Part shown: one piece after another, positions 54,988 through 63,600 of the stretch
Numbering within the stretch: position 1 is the stretch's first letter
How the letters are laid out: each line of letters begins with the position of its first letter
Source of the DNA: JBJXHN01 sp046233135
Lineage (GTDB): Bacteria; Pseudomonadota; Alphaproteobacteria; Rhodospirillales; Rhodospirillaceae
DNA length: 64,000 nucleotides
Direction: 5' to 3'
Assembly (NCBI GenBank): GCA_046233135.1
Contig: JBJXHN010000008.1
Location: 1-64,000, forward strand
Made by a program: the position numbers and the translations under genes
Notes under the pieces: generated by a model
What the model saw: the letters and a program-made list of their open reading frames with translations, nothing else
What the model was told of the DNA's origin: nothing
Databases searched by the model: none

Positions 54988-55353
54988 GAGCAGAAGGGGA
55001 AATTGGCACTTTTGGCTTATGTGTTGAAAATAAATGCCTTGGTGCTGGTTCGCGGGCATTTTGAGGAGGTTCCGCTGGGGCGTGGGAGCGGATGCTATGA
55101 TGGATGTTTGAGCAAAATCCCCTGCAAGTGCCAAATTTTAGGCAAGCTAAGATAGTGTACTGTTTTTATGCGGTAAAATTGCCTTGTGATCGGGTACGTA
55201 CGCTTGGTCTGGTGCTGGTACTCAAGGTCCATTTTTTTCCAATTGTTTGAAAAGCCTGAAAGAACGCAAGTTTGCCTGATTTTTGGGCAAGCTCCTCCTT
55301 CCGGGGCGGAGGGATTTGGGTGCAAATCCGCGAACGCCCTGGTTCTGGCGGTT
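54988..55353. promoter_or_regulatory. Region between two divergent sigma-54 promoters, candidate NtrC sites
   Basis: No gene is seen. GC content is low. Dyads of the form TTGCC-N9-GGCAA at 55272-55290 and GCC-N8-GGCAAGC at 55130-55147 stand at about 80 bp from the plus-strand promoter and about 150 bp from the minus-strand promoter. A related sequence occurs before the third sigma-54 promoter (58373-58390). They are candidates for shared NtrC binding sites. Confidence 0.45.
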
Positions 55354-55369
55354 TGGCATGGTGCTTGCT
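55354..55369 (+). promoter_or_regulatory. Sigma-54 promoter of the nitrite/formate channel gene
   Basis: TGGCATGGTGCTTGCT fits TGGCACGN4TTGCW with one substitution and exact spacing. The leader to 55569 is about 190 bases with a hairpin AAGCCG-N8-CGGCTT near the 5' end and a CTTCCC/GGGAAG hairpin further on. I see no T-tract terminator in it. Confidence 0.82.
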
Positions 55370-55568
55370 TGTGAATCCGGCAAGCCGTGACGATGCGGCT
55401 TCTCCATAGACAACGCCACCGATGGCAAACGGCAGCGGCGCCGCAGGACCTCCGTACTTCCCGTCTTGGGAAGGTTTGGGGGGCTCGGTGCCGCTTGCCG
55501 TGCCTCCAACCAGGAAAATGGGCCGGCCGGACTGACCGGTGGCCGCGCTCCAGGAAAGGTTTCAGGCA

Positions 55569-56417
55569 ATGTCTTACATCCAGCCTTCGGAATTCGCCGC
55601 CAAAATGGTCGATGCGGGGGAATCCAAGATTTTCATGTCCACCAAGGACACCTTGATCCGGGCCTATATGGCCGGTGCCATCCTGGCCCTGGCCGCAGCC
55701 TTTGCCGTGACCATTGCCGTCAATACCGGGGAGTTCCTGATCGGCGCCCTGCTGTTCCCGGTGGGCTTTTGCATCCTTTATCTCCTGGGGTTCGACCTGC
55801 TGACCGGCGTATTCACCCTGGCGCCGCTGGCCCTGCTGGACAAGCGCCCGGGCGTGACCCTGGGGGGTGTGCTGCGGAACTGGGGACTGGTCTTCGTCGG
55901 CAACTTCGCCGGGGCCTTCACCGTGGCCCTGTTCATGGCGATCATCTTCACCTTCGGGTTCTCGGAAGCGCCCAATGCGGTGGGCCAGAAGATTGGCGTG
56001 ATCGGTGAGGCCCGCACCGTCGGCTACGCGGCCCATGGCATGGCCGGCATGCTGACCCTGTTCATCCGTGCGGTCATGTGCAACTGGATGGTTTCCACCG
56101 GCGTGGTCGCCGCCATGATGTCCAGCAGCGTGTCGGGCAAGATCATGGCCATGTGGATGCCGATCCTGATCTTCTTCTACCTGGGCTTCGAACATTCCAT
56201 CGTGAACATGTTCCTGTTCCCCTCGGGCCTGCTGTTGGGCGGCAACTTCACAATCGGTGATTACCTGCTGTGGAACGAAATCCCGACGGTTCTGGGCAAT
56301 CTGGTGGGCGGTCTGACCTTTGTCGGCGCGATGATCTACGCCACCCACTACAAGAAGTCCGCCGACCGTCGCCCGGTGGTCCAGCGCGACAACGAAGTGG
56401 CTGCGCCGGCTGAATAA
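55569..56417 (+). CDS. nirC: Formate/nitrite transporter family channel (NirC-like)
   Basis: 282 residues, six membrane helices. FNT-family segments are AYMAGAILALAAAFAV near residue 34, NWGLVFVGNFAGA mid-protein, and the conserved loop GFEHSIVNMFLFPSGLL. The start at 55569 has AGGAAAGG ahead; an in-frame GTG 10 codons earlier is less likely. In a nitrate-assimilation cluster, nitrite import or export is the probable role. It is first in a plus-strand unit with the kinase-phosphatase fusion 67 bases downstream. Confidence 0.9.
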   Translation: MSYIQPSEFAAKMVDAGESKIFMSTKDTLIRAYMAGAILALAAAFAVTIAVNTGEFLIGALLFPVGFCILYLLGFDLLTGVFTLAPLALLDKRPGVTLGGVLRNWGLVFVGNFAGAFTVALFMAIIFTFGFSEAPNAVGQKIGVIGEARTVGYAAHGMAGMLTLFIRAVMCNWMVSTGVVAAMMSSSVSGKIMAMWMPILIFFYLGFEHSIVNMFLFPSGLLLGGNFTIGDYLLWNEIPTVLGNLVGGLTFVGAMIYATHYKKSADRRPVVQRDNEVAAPAE

Positions 56418-56484
56418 CCGGGTCTGATCGATGGCGGGGCCGGCGATGCATGCCGGCCCCGTTTCCTTGTCGCGGAGCAGGCCC

Positions 56485-58224
56485 ATGGATGGCGCGCGCC
56501 TTCCCCTGGCCGGACCGGTGCTGTCGGTCGGCCAGTATTCGGATGCGGGACGCAAGTCCGAGAACCAGGATTTTCACGGCGCCTGCCTGCCCGAAGGCCG
56601 GGTGCTGACCCTCAAGGGGGCGGTTTTCGCCGTCGCCGATGGCATCAGTTCGTCCCCTGTCGCCGCCGAAGCCGCCGAGGCGGCGGTGAAAAGCCTGCTG
56701 ACCGACTATTATCACACCCCCGACACCTGGACCGCCGGCACGGCCGCCGGCAAGGTCATCGAAGCGGCCAATCAATGGCTGCACGGCCAAAGCGTGCGCG
56801 CGGGGATCGACGATCCGGACCGGGGACATGTCTGTACCCTGACCGCGCTGATCCTCAAGGGCCGCACCGGGCATGTGCTGCATGTGGGCGACAGCCGGGT
56901 GTCCCTGCTGCGTGGCGCCCATCTCCAGCCGCTGACCGAAGATCATCGGGTCGTCTTGTCGGGCGGGCGCGGCGTGCTCAGCCGGGCGCTTGGCGCCAGT
57001 CATGGCATCAAGATCGACCACCGCACCCAGCCCCTGGCTCTGGGGGATCTGTTCCTGCTGACCACCGACGGCATCCATGAGTGCTGGGACGGGGCGGTGG
57101 TGCGGAAAATCCTTGGCGAGACGGCGGATCTGGACGAAGCCGCGCGGCTGATCGCCGGCCATGTCCTGGAGCGGGGGTCGCAGGACAATCTGACCCTGCA
57201 AATCGTCCGCGTGGAGGCCCTGCCACCGGCCGGCGCGGTGGATCTGCTGGATGAAGCCCGCCTGCTGCCGCCCATTCCCCTGCCGAAACCGGGGGAGATG
57301 CTGGATGGCATGCGCGTCCTTCGGGCGCTGCATCAGGGCAGCCGCAGCCATGTGTTTCTGGCCGAAATGCCGGATGGCAGCCGGGTGGTGGTGAAAGTCC
57401 CGTCCACGGAAACCCGCGAAGATCCCGAAAGCCTGCGCCGTTTCCTGCTGGAAGACTGGGTGGCGCGGCGGGTGGGCGGCCCCTTCTTTCCCCGGCCGGT
57501 GGACCCGCCCGTCCCGCGCGGCGGGCTTTATCTGGTGACCGCCTTCGTAGAAGGGCAAACCCTGCGGCAGTGGATGACGGCCAATGCCCGGCCGCCGCTG
57601 GAGGCCGTGCGGGGGCTGGTGGAGCGGATGGTGGTGGCGCTGCGGACCCTGCATCGTCAGCAGATCCTGCATCAGGACCTGCGGCCGGAGAATGTCATGA
57701 TCGCCGGTGACGGGACCATCCGGCTGATCGATCTCGGCTCGGCCGCCGTGGCCGGGGTGGAGGAGGCCGGACCCGGTACCTTGGGGCCGCTTCCGGGGAC
57801 CTATCAGTACACGGCGCCGGAATATCTGTCGGGCGATCCCCCAGGCTGGCGCTCGGATTTGTTTTCCCTGGGGGTGATCGCCTACGAGATGCTGACCGGC
57901 GGCCGGCTGCCCTATGGGGCGGCCGTGGCGCAGGTGCGCAGCCGGCGGGATCAGCGGCGGCTGGTCTACCGGTCCGCCCGGGACGAGGACACCGGGGTGC
58001 CCGACTGGATCGACGCCGCCCTGCGGCGGGCGACCCACCCCGATCCGACCCGCCGATTCGAAGCGCTGTCCGAGTTTGCCGCCGCCCTGCGTGGAGCAAG
58101 CCCGGCCCGGCGCGACCGCTTCCCCCGCCCGCTGGCAGAGCGGAACCCCGTGGCCTTCTGGCGTGCCGTGTCCGGCATTCTGGCGGTTCTGCTGCTTCTC
58201 TCCGTGCTGCGGCAGGGGTTGTAA
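56485..58224 (+). CDS. PP2C phosphatase-Ser/Thr kinase fusion protein
   Basis: 579 residues. The N-terminal PP2C domain (about 1-245) has SDAGRKSENQD, VFAVADGISSSP, LHVGDSRVSLLR, LLTTDGIHE and GSQDNLTLQ, keeping the metal-binding Asp residues. The protein-kinase domain (about 270-545) has VVVKVPS with the ATP-binding Lys, the catalytic loop HQDLRPENVM and IRLIDLGSA (DLG for DFG; Arg for the catalytic-loop Lys). A C-terminal membrane helix (VSGILAVLLLLSVL) anchors it with both domains in the cytoplasm. Similar proteins are found next to nitrate/nitrite transport genes in proteobacteria. Its targets are unknown. GGAGCAGG precedes the chosen ATG. Confidence 0.88.
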   Translation: MDGARLPLAGPVLSVGQYSDAGRKSENQDFHGACLPEGRVLTLKGAVFAVADGISSSPVAAEAAEAAVKSLLTDYYHTPDTWTAGTAAGKVIEAANQWLHGQSVRAGIDDPDRGHVCTLTALILKGRTGHVLHVGDSRVSLLRGAHLQPLTEDHRVVLSGGRGVLSRALGASHGIKIDHRTQPLALGDLFLLTTDGIHECWDGAVVRKILGETADLDEAARLIAGHVLERGSQDNLTLQIVRVEALPPAGAVDLLDEARLLPPIPLPKPGEMLDGMRVLRALHQGSRSHVFLAEMPDGSRVVVKVPSTETREDPESLRRFLLEDWVARRVGGPFFPRPVDPPVPRGGLYLVTAFVEGQTLRQWMTANARPPLEAVRGLVERMVVALRTLHRQQILHQDLRPENVMIAGDGTIRLIDLGSAAVAGVEEAGPGTLGPLPGTYQYTAPEYLSGDPPGWRSDLFSLGVIAYEMLTGGRLPYGAAVAQVRSRRDQRRLVYRSARDEDTGVPDWIDAALRRATHPDPTRRFEALSEFAAALRGASPARRDRFPRPLAERNPVAFWRAVSGILAVLLLLSVLRQGL

Positions 58225-58523
58225 GGTTTGCCTATTTTATGAACTGCAATGTGTTTGTGATTAAAAAGAGGGCGATTTAGAAAGGTGCTTTGGAAACAGG
58301 GGGATATCGCGTCTCGAATGAGATGTGTTGGCGGTGCGGTTTGTGTGGGTGAATGAAATCAGTGTCTTATCATTTGCCCAAAAAGAAGGCGGTTGTGATC
58401 TTCCTGCTCTCCGAGAGAGCTTCTGCTGAAATGGGCCGTTGCTACCCGGGAAATTCTCTAAGCTCCCGCAAGAAAACAAATACCAAGGCATGGTTTTCAA
58501 AAAATAGGAACTAAAGTGCCGTC
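58225..58523 (+). other. AT-rich upstream region of the nrt operon
   Basis: No gene is seen. The stretch is markedly AT-rich for the window. TTTGCCCAAAAAGAAGGC at 58373-58390 is, on the other strand, similar to the dyad at 55272-55290. The inverted repeat GTGCC-GTCT-GGCAC at 58517-58530 overlaps the -24 element of the promoter. Confidence 0.45.
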
Positions 58524-58539
58524 TGGCACGAATGCTGCA
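58524..58539 (+). promoter_or_regulatory. Sigma-54 promoter of the nrt operon
   Basis: TGGCACGAATGCTGCA fits TGGCACGN4TTGCW with one substitution (C for the first T of the -12 box). The leader of about 155 bases then holds two hexaloop hairpins and a terminator before nrtA, like the nirB leader. Confidence 0.85.
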
Positions 58540-58551
58540 GTGCATAACCCA

Positions 58552-58597
58552 GCGCCAACGACGGCGCCTCCATTGACAGGGACCCGAAGCTGGGTCC
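58552..58597 (+). promoter_or_regulatory. Pair of ANTAR-type hexaloop hairpins in the nrtA leader
   Basis: Hairpin 1, GCGCC-AACGAC-GGCGC (58552-58567), has A at loop position 1 and G at position 4 and nearly the same loop as the nirB leader (AAUGAC). Hairpin 2, GGACCC-GAAGCT-GGGTCC (58580-58597), also has a six-base loop with G at position 4. They are 12 bases apart and just before a terminator, the layout of NasT/NasR targets. Confidence 0.8.
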
Positions 58598-58606
58598 GCC
58601 GGCAAC

Positions 58607-58660
58607 GCCGCCGCTGCCCGGGTCCGATCCGTTCGTGATCCAGGGCACGGCGGCTTTTTT
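58607..58660 (+). terminator. Leader intrinsic terminator ahead of nrtA
   Basis: GCCGCCG(C)TGCCC at 58607-58619 pairs with GGGCACGGCGGC at 58643-58654 (one bulged base), followed by six T residues. It lies 47 bases before the nrtA start, so transport genes would be expressed only on antitermination. Confidence 0.88.
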
Positions 58661-58706
58661 CGTTTGTCGCCCCGTGATGCGGGGCATAACCGTTGGGAGA
58701 GTGAGC

Positions 58707-60128
58707 ATGATCCCCTGGTCCGCCCCCCGGTCGTTCCTGAAGATCGGCCGCCGTGCCGCGATGGGCCTGATGGCCGCCGCCACCCTGGCCACCGGACTTG
58801 GCGCCGTGGCCCGGCCGGCCGCTGCCGAGATGCTGGACGTGGAAAAGCCCGAACTGAAGTTCGGCTTCATCAAGCTGACCGACATGGCCCCGCTGGCCAT
58901 CGCCTACGAGAAGGGCTACTTCCTGGAAGAAGGGCTGTTCGTCACCCTGGAGCCCCAGGCCAACTGGAAGGTGCTGCTGGACCGGGTGATCTCCGGCGAG
59001 CTGGACGGCGCCCACATGCTGGCCGGCCAGCCCCTGGGCGCGACCATCGGCTTCGGCACCCAGGCCCATGTGATCACCCCGTTCTCGATGGACCTGAACG
59101 GCAACGGCATCACCGTGTCCAATGCCATCTGGGAAGAGATGAAGCCGCATCTGGAGATGGGCGCCGACGGCAGGCCCGTGCATCCGATCAAGGCCGATGC
59201 CCTGAAGCCGGCGGTCGAGAAGTACAAGGCGGAAGGCAAGCCCTTCAACATGGGCATGGTCTTCCCCGTCTCCACCCATAACTACGAATTGCGCTACTGG
59301 CTGGCCGCCGGCGGCATTCACCCGGGCTTCTATTCCGACACCGATATCTCCGGCCAGATCAAGGCCGACGCCCTGCTGTCCGTGACCCCGCCACCGCAGA
59401 TGCCCGCCACCCTGGAGGCCGGCACCATCTACGGCTATTGCGTTGGCGAACCCTGGAACCAGCAGGCGGTGTTCAAGGGGATCGGCGTGCCGGTGGTCAC
59501 CGACTACGAGATCTGGAAGAACAACCCGGAAAAGGTCTTCGGTATCACCGCCGCCTTCGCCGAGCAGTATCCCAACACCACCCTGGCCGTGACCAAGGCG
59601 CTGATCCGCGCCGCCCAGTGGCTGGACGAGAACGACAACGCCAACCGCCCGGAAGCCGTGGAGATCCTCGCCCGTCCGGAATATGTGGGGGCGGATGCCG
59701 AAGTGATCGCCAATTCGATGACCGGCACCTTCGAGTACGAAAAGGGCGACAAGCGCGAAGTGCCCGATTTCAACGTCTTCTTCCGCTACAACGCCACCTA
59801 CCCCTACTACTCCGACGCCGTGTGGTACCTCAGCCAGATGCGCCGCTGGGGCCAGATCGGAGAATACAAGGCCGACACCTGGTACGACGAGGTCGCCCGC
59901 AAGGTCTATCGCCCGGACATCTACCTGAAGGCGGCCCGGCTGCTGGTGGACGACGGCCTGGCCAAGGAAGCCGACTTCCCCTGGGACACCGACGGCTACC
60001 GCGCGCCCCAGGCCGACTTCATCGACGGTGTGGTCTATGACGGCCGCAAGCCCAACGACTACCTCGCCCGGTTCGCCATCGGCCTGAAGGATCACCAGAC
60101 GGTGGTCGGCGCCGACGTCACCAACTGA
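58707..60128 (+). CDS. nrtA: Nitrate ABC transporter substrate-binding protein
   Basis: 473 residues. The N-terminus has a twin-Arg pair (KIGRRAAMGLMAAATLA), so export may be by Tat, and cleavage is likely near PAAA. The CmpA/NrtA fold shows LKFGFIKLTDMAPLAIAYEKGYF, GELDGAHMLAGQPLGATIGFG, and GYCVGEPWNQQAV. It binds nitrate or nitrite in the periplasm. Members of this fold also bind bicarbonate or cyanate; the cluster settles on nitrate. GGGAGAG stands before the ATG at 58707; a longer frame reads through the terminator. Confidence 0.93.
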   Translation: MIPWSAPRSFLKIGRRAAMGLMAAATLATGLGAVARPAAAEMLDVEKPELKFGFIKLTDMAPLAIAYEKGYFLEEGLFVTLEPQANWKVLLDRVISGELDGAHMLAGQPLGATIGFGTQAHVITPFSMDLNGNGITVSNAIWEEMKPHLEMGADGRPVHPIKADALKPAVEKYKAEGKPFNMGMVFPVSTHNYELRYWLAAGGIHPGFYSDTDISGQIKADALLSVTPPPQMPATLEAGTIYGYCVGEPWNQQAVFKGIGVPVVTDYEIWKNNPEKVFGITAAFAEQYPNTTLAVTKALIRAAQWLDENDNANRPEAVEILARPEYVGADAEVIANSMTGTFEYEKGDKREVPDFNVFFRYNATYPYYSDAVWYLSQMRRWGQIGEYKADTWYDEVARKVYRPDIYLKAARLLVDDGLAKEADFPWDTDGYRAPQADFIDGVVYDGRKPNDYLARFAIGLKDHQTVVGADVTN

Positions 60129-60196
60129 TCCGGCCCGGGGCGCTCCCGGTCCGGGAGGCCCCGTCGCCCTTTCGCTTCGACAAGGAAGGATCCGAC

Positions 60197-61213
60197 ATGA
60201 CCGCCGCCACCGCGACAAAGACCCTCGGGCTGATCGGCCTGGGCTGGATGGCGCCCCTGGTCAAGCTTGCCATGGGGAAGGATTTGAAAGCCAACCTTCT
60301 GGACTTCGGCCGCCAGCTGGGTATCCCGCTTGCCGCCATCCTCGCCTTTCTGGCCCTGTGGGCCGTGCTGGCCCCCCAGGTGCAGACCAGCCTGGGCGAC
60401 ATCCCCGGCCCGGTGCAGGTCGCCGAGCAGATGGCCTACCTGCATGCCGACCATATGCGCACCGAAGAGAAGAAGGCGCAGTTCATGGCCATGCAGGAAA
60501 AGATCAATGCCAGGAAGCTGGCCCAGGATCCCGATGCCGAGGTGGTGATCCGTCCCTACACCGGCGCGCCGACTTACTATGAACAGATCATCACCAGCCT
60601 GAAGACCGTGTTCATGGGCTTCCTGATCGGGTCGCTGATTGCCGTCCCGCTGGGGGTGGTTTGCGGCATGTCCAAAAGCGCCAACGCGGCGGTCAATCCG
60701 TTGATCCAGATCTTCAAGCCGGTGTCGCCCCTGGCCTGGCTGCCGCTGGTGACGATGGTGGTCAGCGCCCTTTATGTCACCGACGATCCGATGTTCGAAA
60801 AGTCGTTCCTGACCTCGGCCATCACGGTGACCCTGTGTTCCCTGTGGCCGACACTGATCAACACCGCTGTCGGCGTGGCCTCCATCGACAAGGACCTGCT
60901 GAACGTCGGCAAGGTGCTGCGGCTGAGCGGCTGGACCAGGATCACCAAGCTCGTGCTGCCCAGCGCGCTGCCCTACATCTTCACCGGCCTGCGGCTGTCC
61001 CTGGGCGTGGGCTGGATGGTGCTGATCGCCGCCGAGATGCTGGCGCAGAACCCAGGTCTCGGCAAGTTCGTCTGGGACGAGTTCCAGAACGGATCGTCCC
61101 AGTCCCTGGCCAAGATCATGGTGGCGGTGTTCACCATCGGTCTGATCGGGTTCCTGCTCGACCGCGTGATGCTGGCGCTGCAAAGCCTGGTGTCCCACGG
61201 CGACGTGCGCTGA
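60197..61213 (+). CDS. nrtB: Nitrate ABC transporter permease
   Basis: 338 residues, about six membrane helices. A long periplasmic or loop segment (YLHADHMRTEEKKAQFMAMQ, residues about 82-130) separates the first helix from the permease domain. That domain has the EAA-type motif VGVASIDKDLLNVGKVLRLSGWTRITKLVLPSALPYIF. It forms the channel of the nitrate importer as a dimer. AAGGAAGGA precedes it. Confidence 0.92.
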   Translation: MTAATATKTLGLIGLGWMAPLVKLAMGKDLKANLLDFGRQLGIPLAAILAFLALWAVLAPQVQTSLGDIPGPVQVAEQMAYLHADHMRTEEKKAQFMAMQEKINARKLAQDPDAEVVIRPYTGAPTYYEQIITSLKTVFMGFLIGSLIAVPLGVVCGMSKSANAAVNPLIQIFKPVSPLAWLPLVTMVVSALYVTDDPMFEKSFLTSAITVTLCSLWPTLINTAVGVASIDKDLLNVGKVLRLSGWTRITKLVLPSALPYIFTGLRLSLGVGWMVLIAAEMLAQNPGLGKFVWDEFQNGSSQSLAKIMVAVFTIGLIGFLLDRVMLALQSLVSHGDVR

Positions 61214-61232
61214 TTTTAAAGGAGAACCAGCC

Positions 61233-62951
61233 ATGCCGATCCTCGACTTGAAAGGCGTCTCCAAGGCCTATGGCGACGGGGCGCAGCGCACCCGGGTGCT
61301 GTCGGATATCACCCTGTCCATCGAAGACGGGGAGTTCGTCGCCATCGTCGGCTTCTCCGGCTCGGGCAAGACCACCCTGATGAACCTGATCGCCGGCCTG
61401 GCGACACCGGACAGCGGGACCATCCATGTGCGCGGCACGCCCGTGGACGGCCCTGGCCCGGATCGCGGCCTGGTCTTCCAAAGCTACAGCCTGATGCCCT
61501 GGCTGACCGTGCGCGGCAACGTCGCCCTGGCCGTCGATACGGTCCATGCCGCCAAGCCCCGGGCAGAACGGGCGCGGCTGGTGGATCACTACGTGGGCAT
61601 GGTTGGCCTGTCCCACGCGCTCGACCGGCGGCCGGCGGAACTGTCCGGGGGCATGCGCCAGCGGGTGGCGGTGGCCCGCACCCTGGCCATGAACCCCGAG
61701 ATCCTGCTGCTGGACGAACCCCTGTCGGCCCTGGATGCCCTGACCCGCGCCAAGCTGCAGGACGAGATCGAGGCGATCTGGGAGGCCGAGCGCAAGACGG
61801 TGGTGCTGATCACCAACGATGTGGACGAAGCGATCCTGCTCGCCGACCGCATCATCCCGCTGAATCCGGGGCCGGGGGCGACCCTGGGGCCGGCCTTCGC
61901 CGTCGACCTGCCCCGGCCGCGCGACCGGGCGGGGGTGAATTCCAACCCCGCCTTCAAGGCCCTGCGCGGAGAGATCACCGGCTATCTGATGGGGGTGTCC
62001 GGCGGTGCCTTGCCGGGGGAAGGAGAGGGCGCGGTGACCCGCCTGCCCAGCCTGACCCCGGTGCTGCCCGGACCCGCCGGCAAGCCGCCCAAGGCCTGGG
62101 CGGATGCGGCGGCCAAGGGCACGGACAGCACGCGGTTCGTCGAATTCTCGCAGGTTCGCAAGATCTATCCGACGCCGAAGGGGCCGCTGTGCGTGGTCGA
62201 CGGTTTCGACCTGAAGATCCGCAAGGGCGAATTCATCTCGCTGATCGGCCATTCGGGCTGCGGCAAGTCCACGGTGCTGTCCATGGCCGCCGGGCTGACG
62301 GGCATTTCCACCGGCGGAATCATCCTGGACGGTACGGAAGTGGATAGCGCCGGGCCGGACCGGGCGGTGGTCTTCCAGGCTCCCAGCCTGTTCCCCTGGC
62401 TGTCGGCGCGCGAAAACGTGCTGCTCGGGGTCGACCGGGTGTTCCCCAAGGCCAGCCGGGCCGAACGGCGGGACGTGGCGGAATACTATCTGGAGCGGGT
62501 CGGCCTGGGCGCGTCCATGGATCGCAAGGCCGCCGACCTGTCCAACGGCATGCGCCAGCGGGTGGGGATCGCGCGGGCGTTCGCGCTGTCGCCCAAGCTG
62601 CTGCTGCTCGACGAGCCCTTCGGCATGCTCGACAGCCTGACCCGCTGGGATTTGCAGGATGTGCTGATGGACGTGTGGCAGCGCACCCAGGTCACGGCCA
62701 TTTGCGTGACGCACGACGTGGACGAAGCTATCCTGCTGGCAGACCGGGTGGTGATGATGACCAACGGTCCCAACGCCCGCATCGGCAACATCATGGAGGT
62801 GGACCTGCCCCGCCCGCGCAGTCGCCGCTCCCTGCTGGAGACCCCCCGCACCTATGAGTATCGCGAGGAACTCCTGTCCTTCCTGGAAGAGTATGAGCAT
62901 GGCGCCACGGCCAAAGCCGCCAAGGCAGGCAAGACCGCGAAGGCCGCGTGA
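61233..62951 (+). CDS. nrtC: Nitrate ABC transporter ATPase, two ATPase domains fused
   Basis: 572 residues made of two complete nucleotide-binding domains. The first (about 1-255) has Walker A GFSGSGKTT, signature LSGGMRQRVAVARTL and Walker B ILLLDEPLSALD. The second (about 305-560) has GHSGCGKST, signature LSNGMRQRVGIARAF and LLLLDEPFGMLD. An Ala/Pro/Gly-rich linker joins them. In cyanobacteria NrtC (ATPase plus NrtA-like domain) and NrtD are separate; this is a single-chain pair without an NrtA-like regulatory domain. The second signature has Asn for Gly. Confidence 0.92.
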   Translation: MPILDLKGVSKAYGDGAQRTRVLSDITLSIEDGEFVAIVGFSGSGKTTLMNLIAGLATPDSGTIHVRGTPVDGPGPDRGLVFQSYSLMPWLTVRGNVALAVDTVHAAKPRAERARLVDHYVGMVGLSHALDRRPAELSGGMRQRVAVARTLAMNPEILLLDEPLSALDALTRAKLQDEIEAIWEAERKTVVLITNDVDEAILLADRIIPLNPGPGATLGPAFAVDLPRPRDRAGVNSNPAFKALRGEITGYLMGVSGGALPGEGEGAVTRLPSLTPVLPGPAGKPPKAWADAAAKGTDSTRFVEFSQVRKIYPTPKGPLCVVDGFDLKIRKGEFISLIGHSGCGKSTVLSMAAGLTGISTGGIILDGTEVDSAGPDRAVVFQAPSLFPWLSARENVLLGVDRVFPKASRAERRDVAEYYLERVGLGASMDRKAADLSNGMRQRVGIARAFALSPKLLLLDEPFGMLDSLTRWDLQDVLMDVWQRTQVTAICVTHDVDEAILLADRVVMMTNGPNARIGNIMEVDLPRPRSRRSLLETPRTYEYREELLSFLEEYEHGATAKAAKAGKTAKAA

Positions 62952-63002
62952 CGGCGTGGGGGATGACACCGTGACCCGCCCGGGGAGGGGCCGATCCGGA
63001 TC

Positions 63003-63590
63003 ATGAACGACGAGGATCTGTCCATCCTGGTCATCGACGCCAACCGAAGCCGGGCGGCGGTGGTGGAGGCCGGGCTGGCCGCTGCCGGCCACAGCCGGGT
63101 GGTGACGCTGAGCGCCACCCAGAATCTGGTGGCCCGGATCGAGGCGCTGGCCCCGGATGTCATTGTCATTGATCTGGAGAACCCGGATCGCGACACTTTG
63201 GAGCAGATGTTCCAGGTGACCCGGGCGGTGCGCCGGCCCATCGCCATGTTCGTCGATCAGGCCGACCGCGACAGCATCCGCGCCGCTGTCGAAGCCGGCG
63301 TCAGTGCCTATGTGGTCGACGGTCTGCGCAAGGAGCGGGTGCAGGCGGTGCTGGAAACCGCCGTCAGCCGCTTCCGGGCCTTTGACCGCCTGCGCCAGGA
63401 ACGCGACGATGCGGTCAATGCCCTGGCCGACCGCAAGGTGATCGACCGGGCCAAGGGCATTCTGATGAAACAGAAGGGGCTGTCCGAACAGGAGGCCTAT
63501 GGCGCGTTGCGCCGCAACGCGATGAAGCATAACCGAAAGATCGTCGAGGTCGCGCAGAGCGTGATCACGGCCTTCGAGATGGACCTGTGA
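63003..63590 (+). CDS. nasT: ANTAR-domain response regulator, nitrate antiterminator
   Basis: 195 residues. A pseudo-receiver (about 1-120) has Asp57 (VIVIDLENPD) but an altered acidic pocket (VIDANRS). A C-terminal ANTAR domain follows (ALADRKVIDRAKGILMKQKGLSEQEAYGALRRNAM, about 137-175) with the conserved Ala-Lys-Gly-x-Leu-Met. It binds paired hexaloop hairpins in leader RNA and prevents termination. The leaders at 54838-54924 and 58552-58660 are the evident targets. Its activity is held by the NasS sensor encoded 10 bases downstream. Confidence 0.94.
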   Translation: MNDEDLSILVIDANRSRAAVVEAGLAAAGHSRVVTLSATQNLVARIEALAPDVIVIDLENPDRDTLEQMFQVTRAVRRPIAMFVDQADRDSIRAAVEAGVSAYVVDGLRKERVQAVLETAVSRFRAFDRLRQERDDAVNALADRKVIDRAKGILMKQKGLSEQEAYGALRRNAMKHNRKIVEVAQSVITAFEMDL

Positions 63591-63600
63591 GGACCTTGCC

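Noticed and set aside
51952..55155. Open frame of 1067 codons opposite nirB
   Set aside because: Antisense shadow of nirB, whose every functional motif is intact on the minus strand. It also runs through the nirB leader terminator and sigma-54 promoter.
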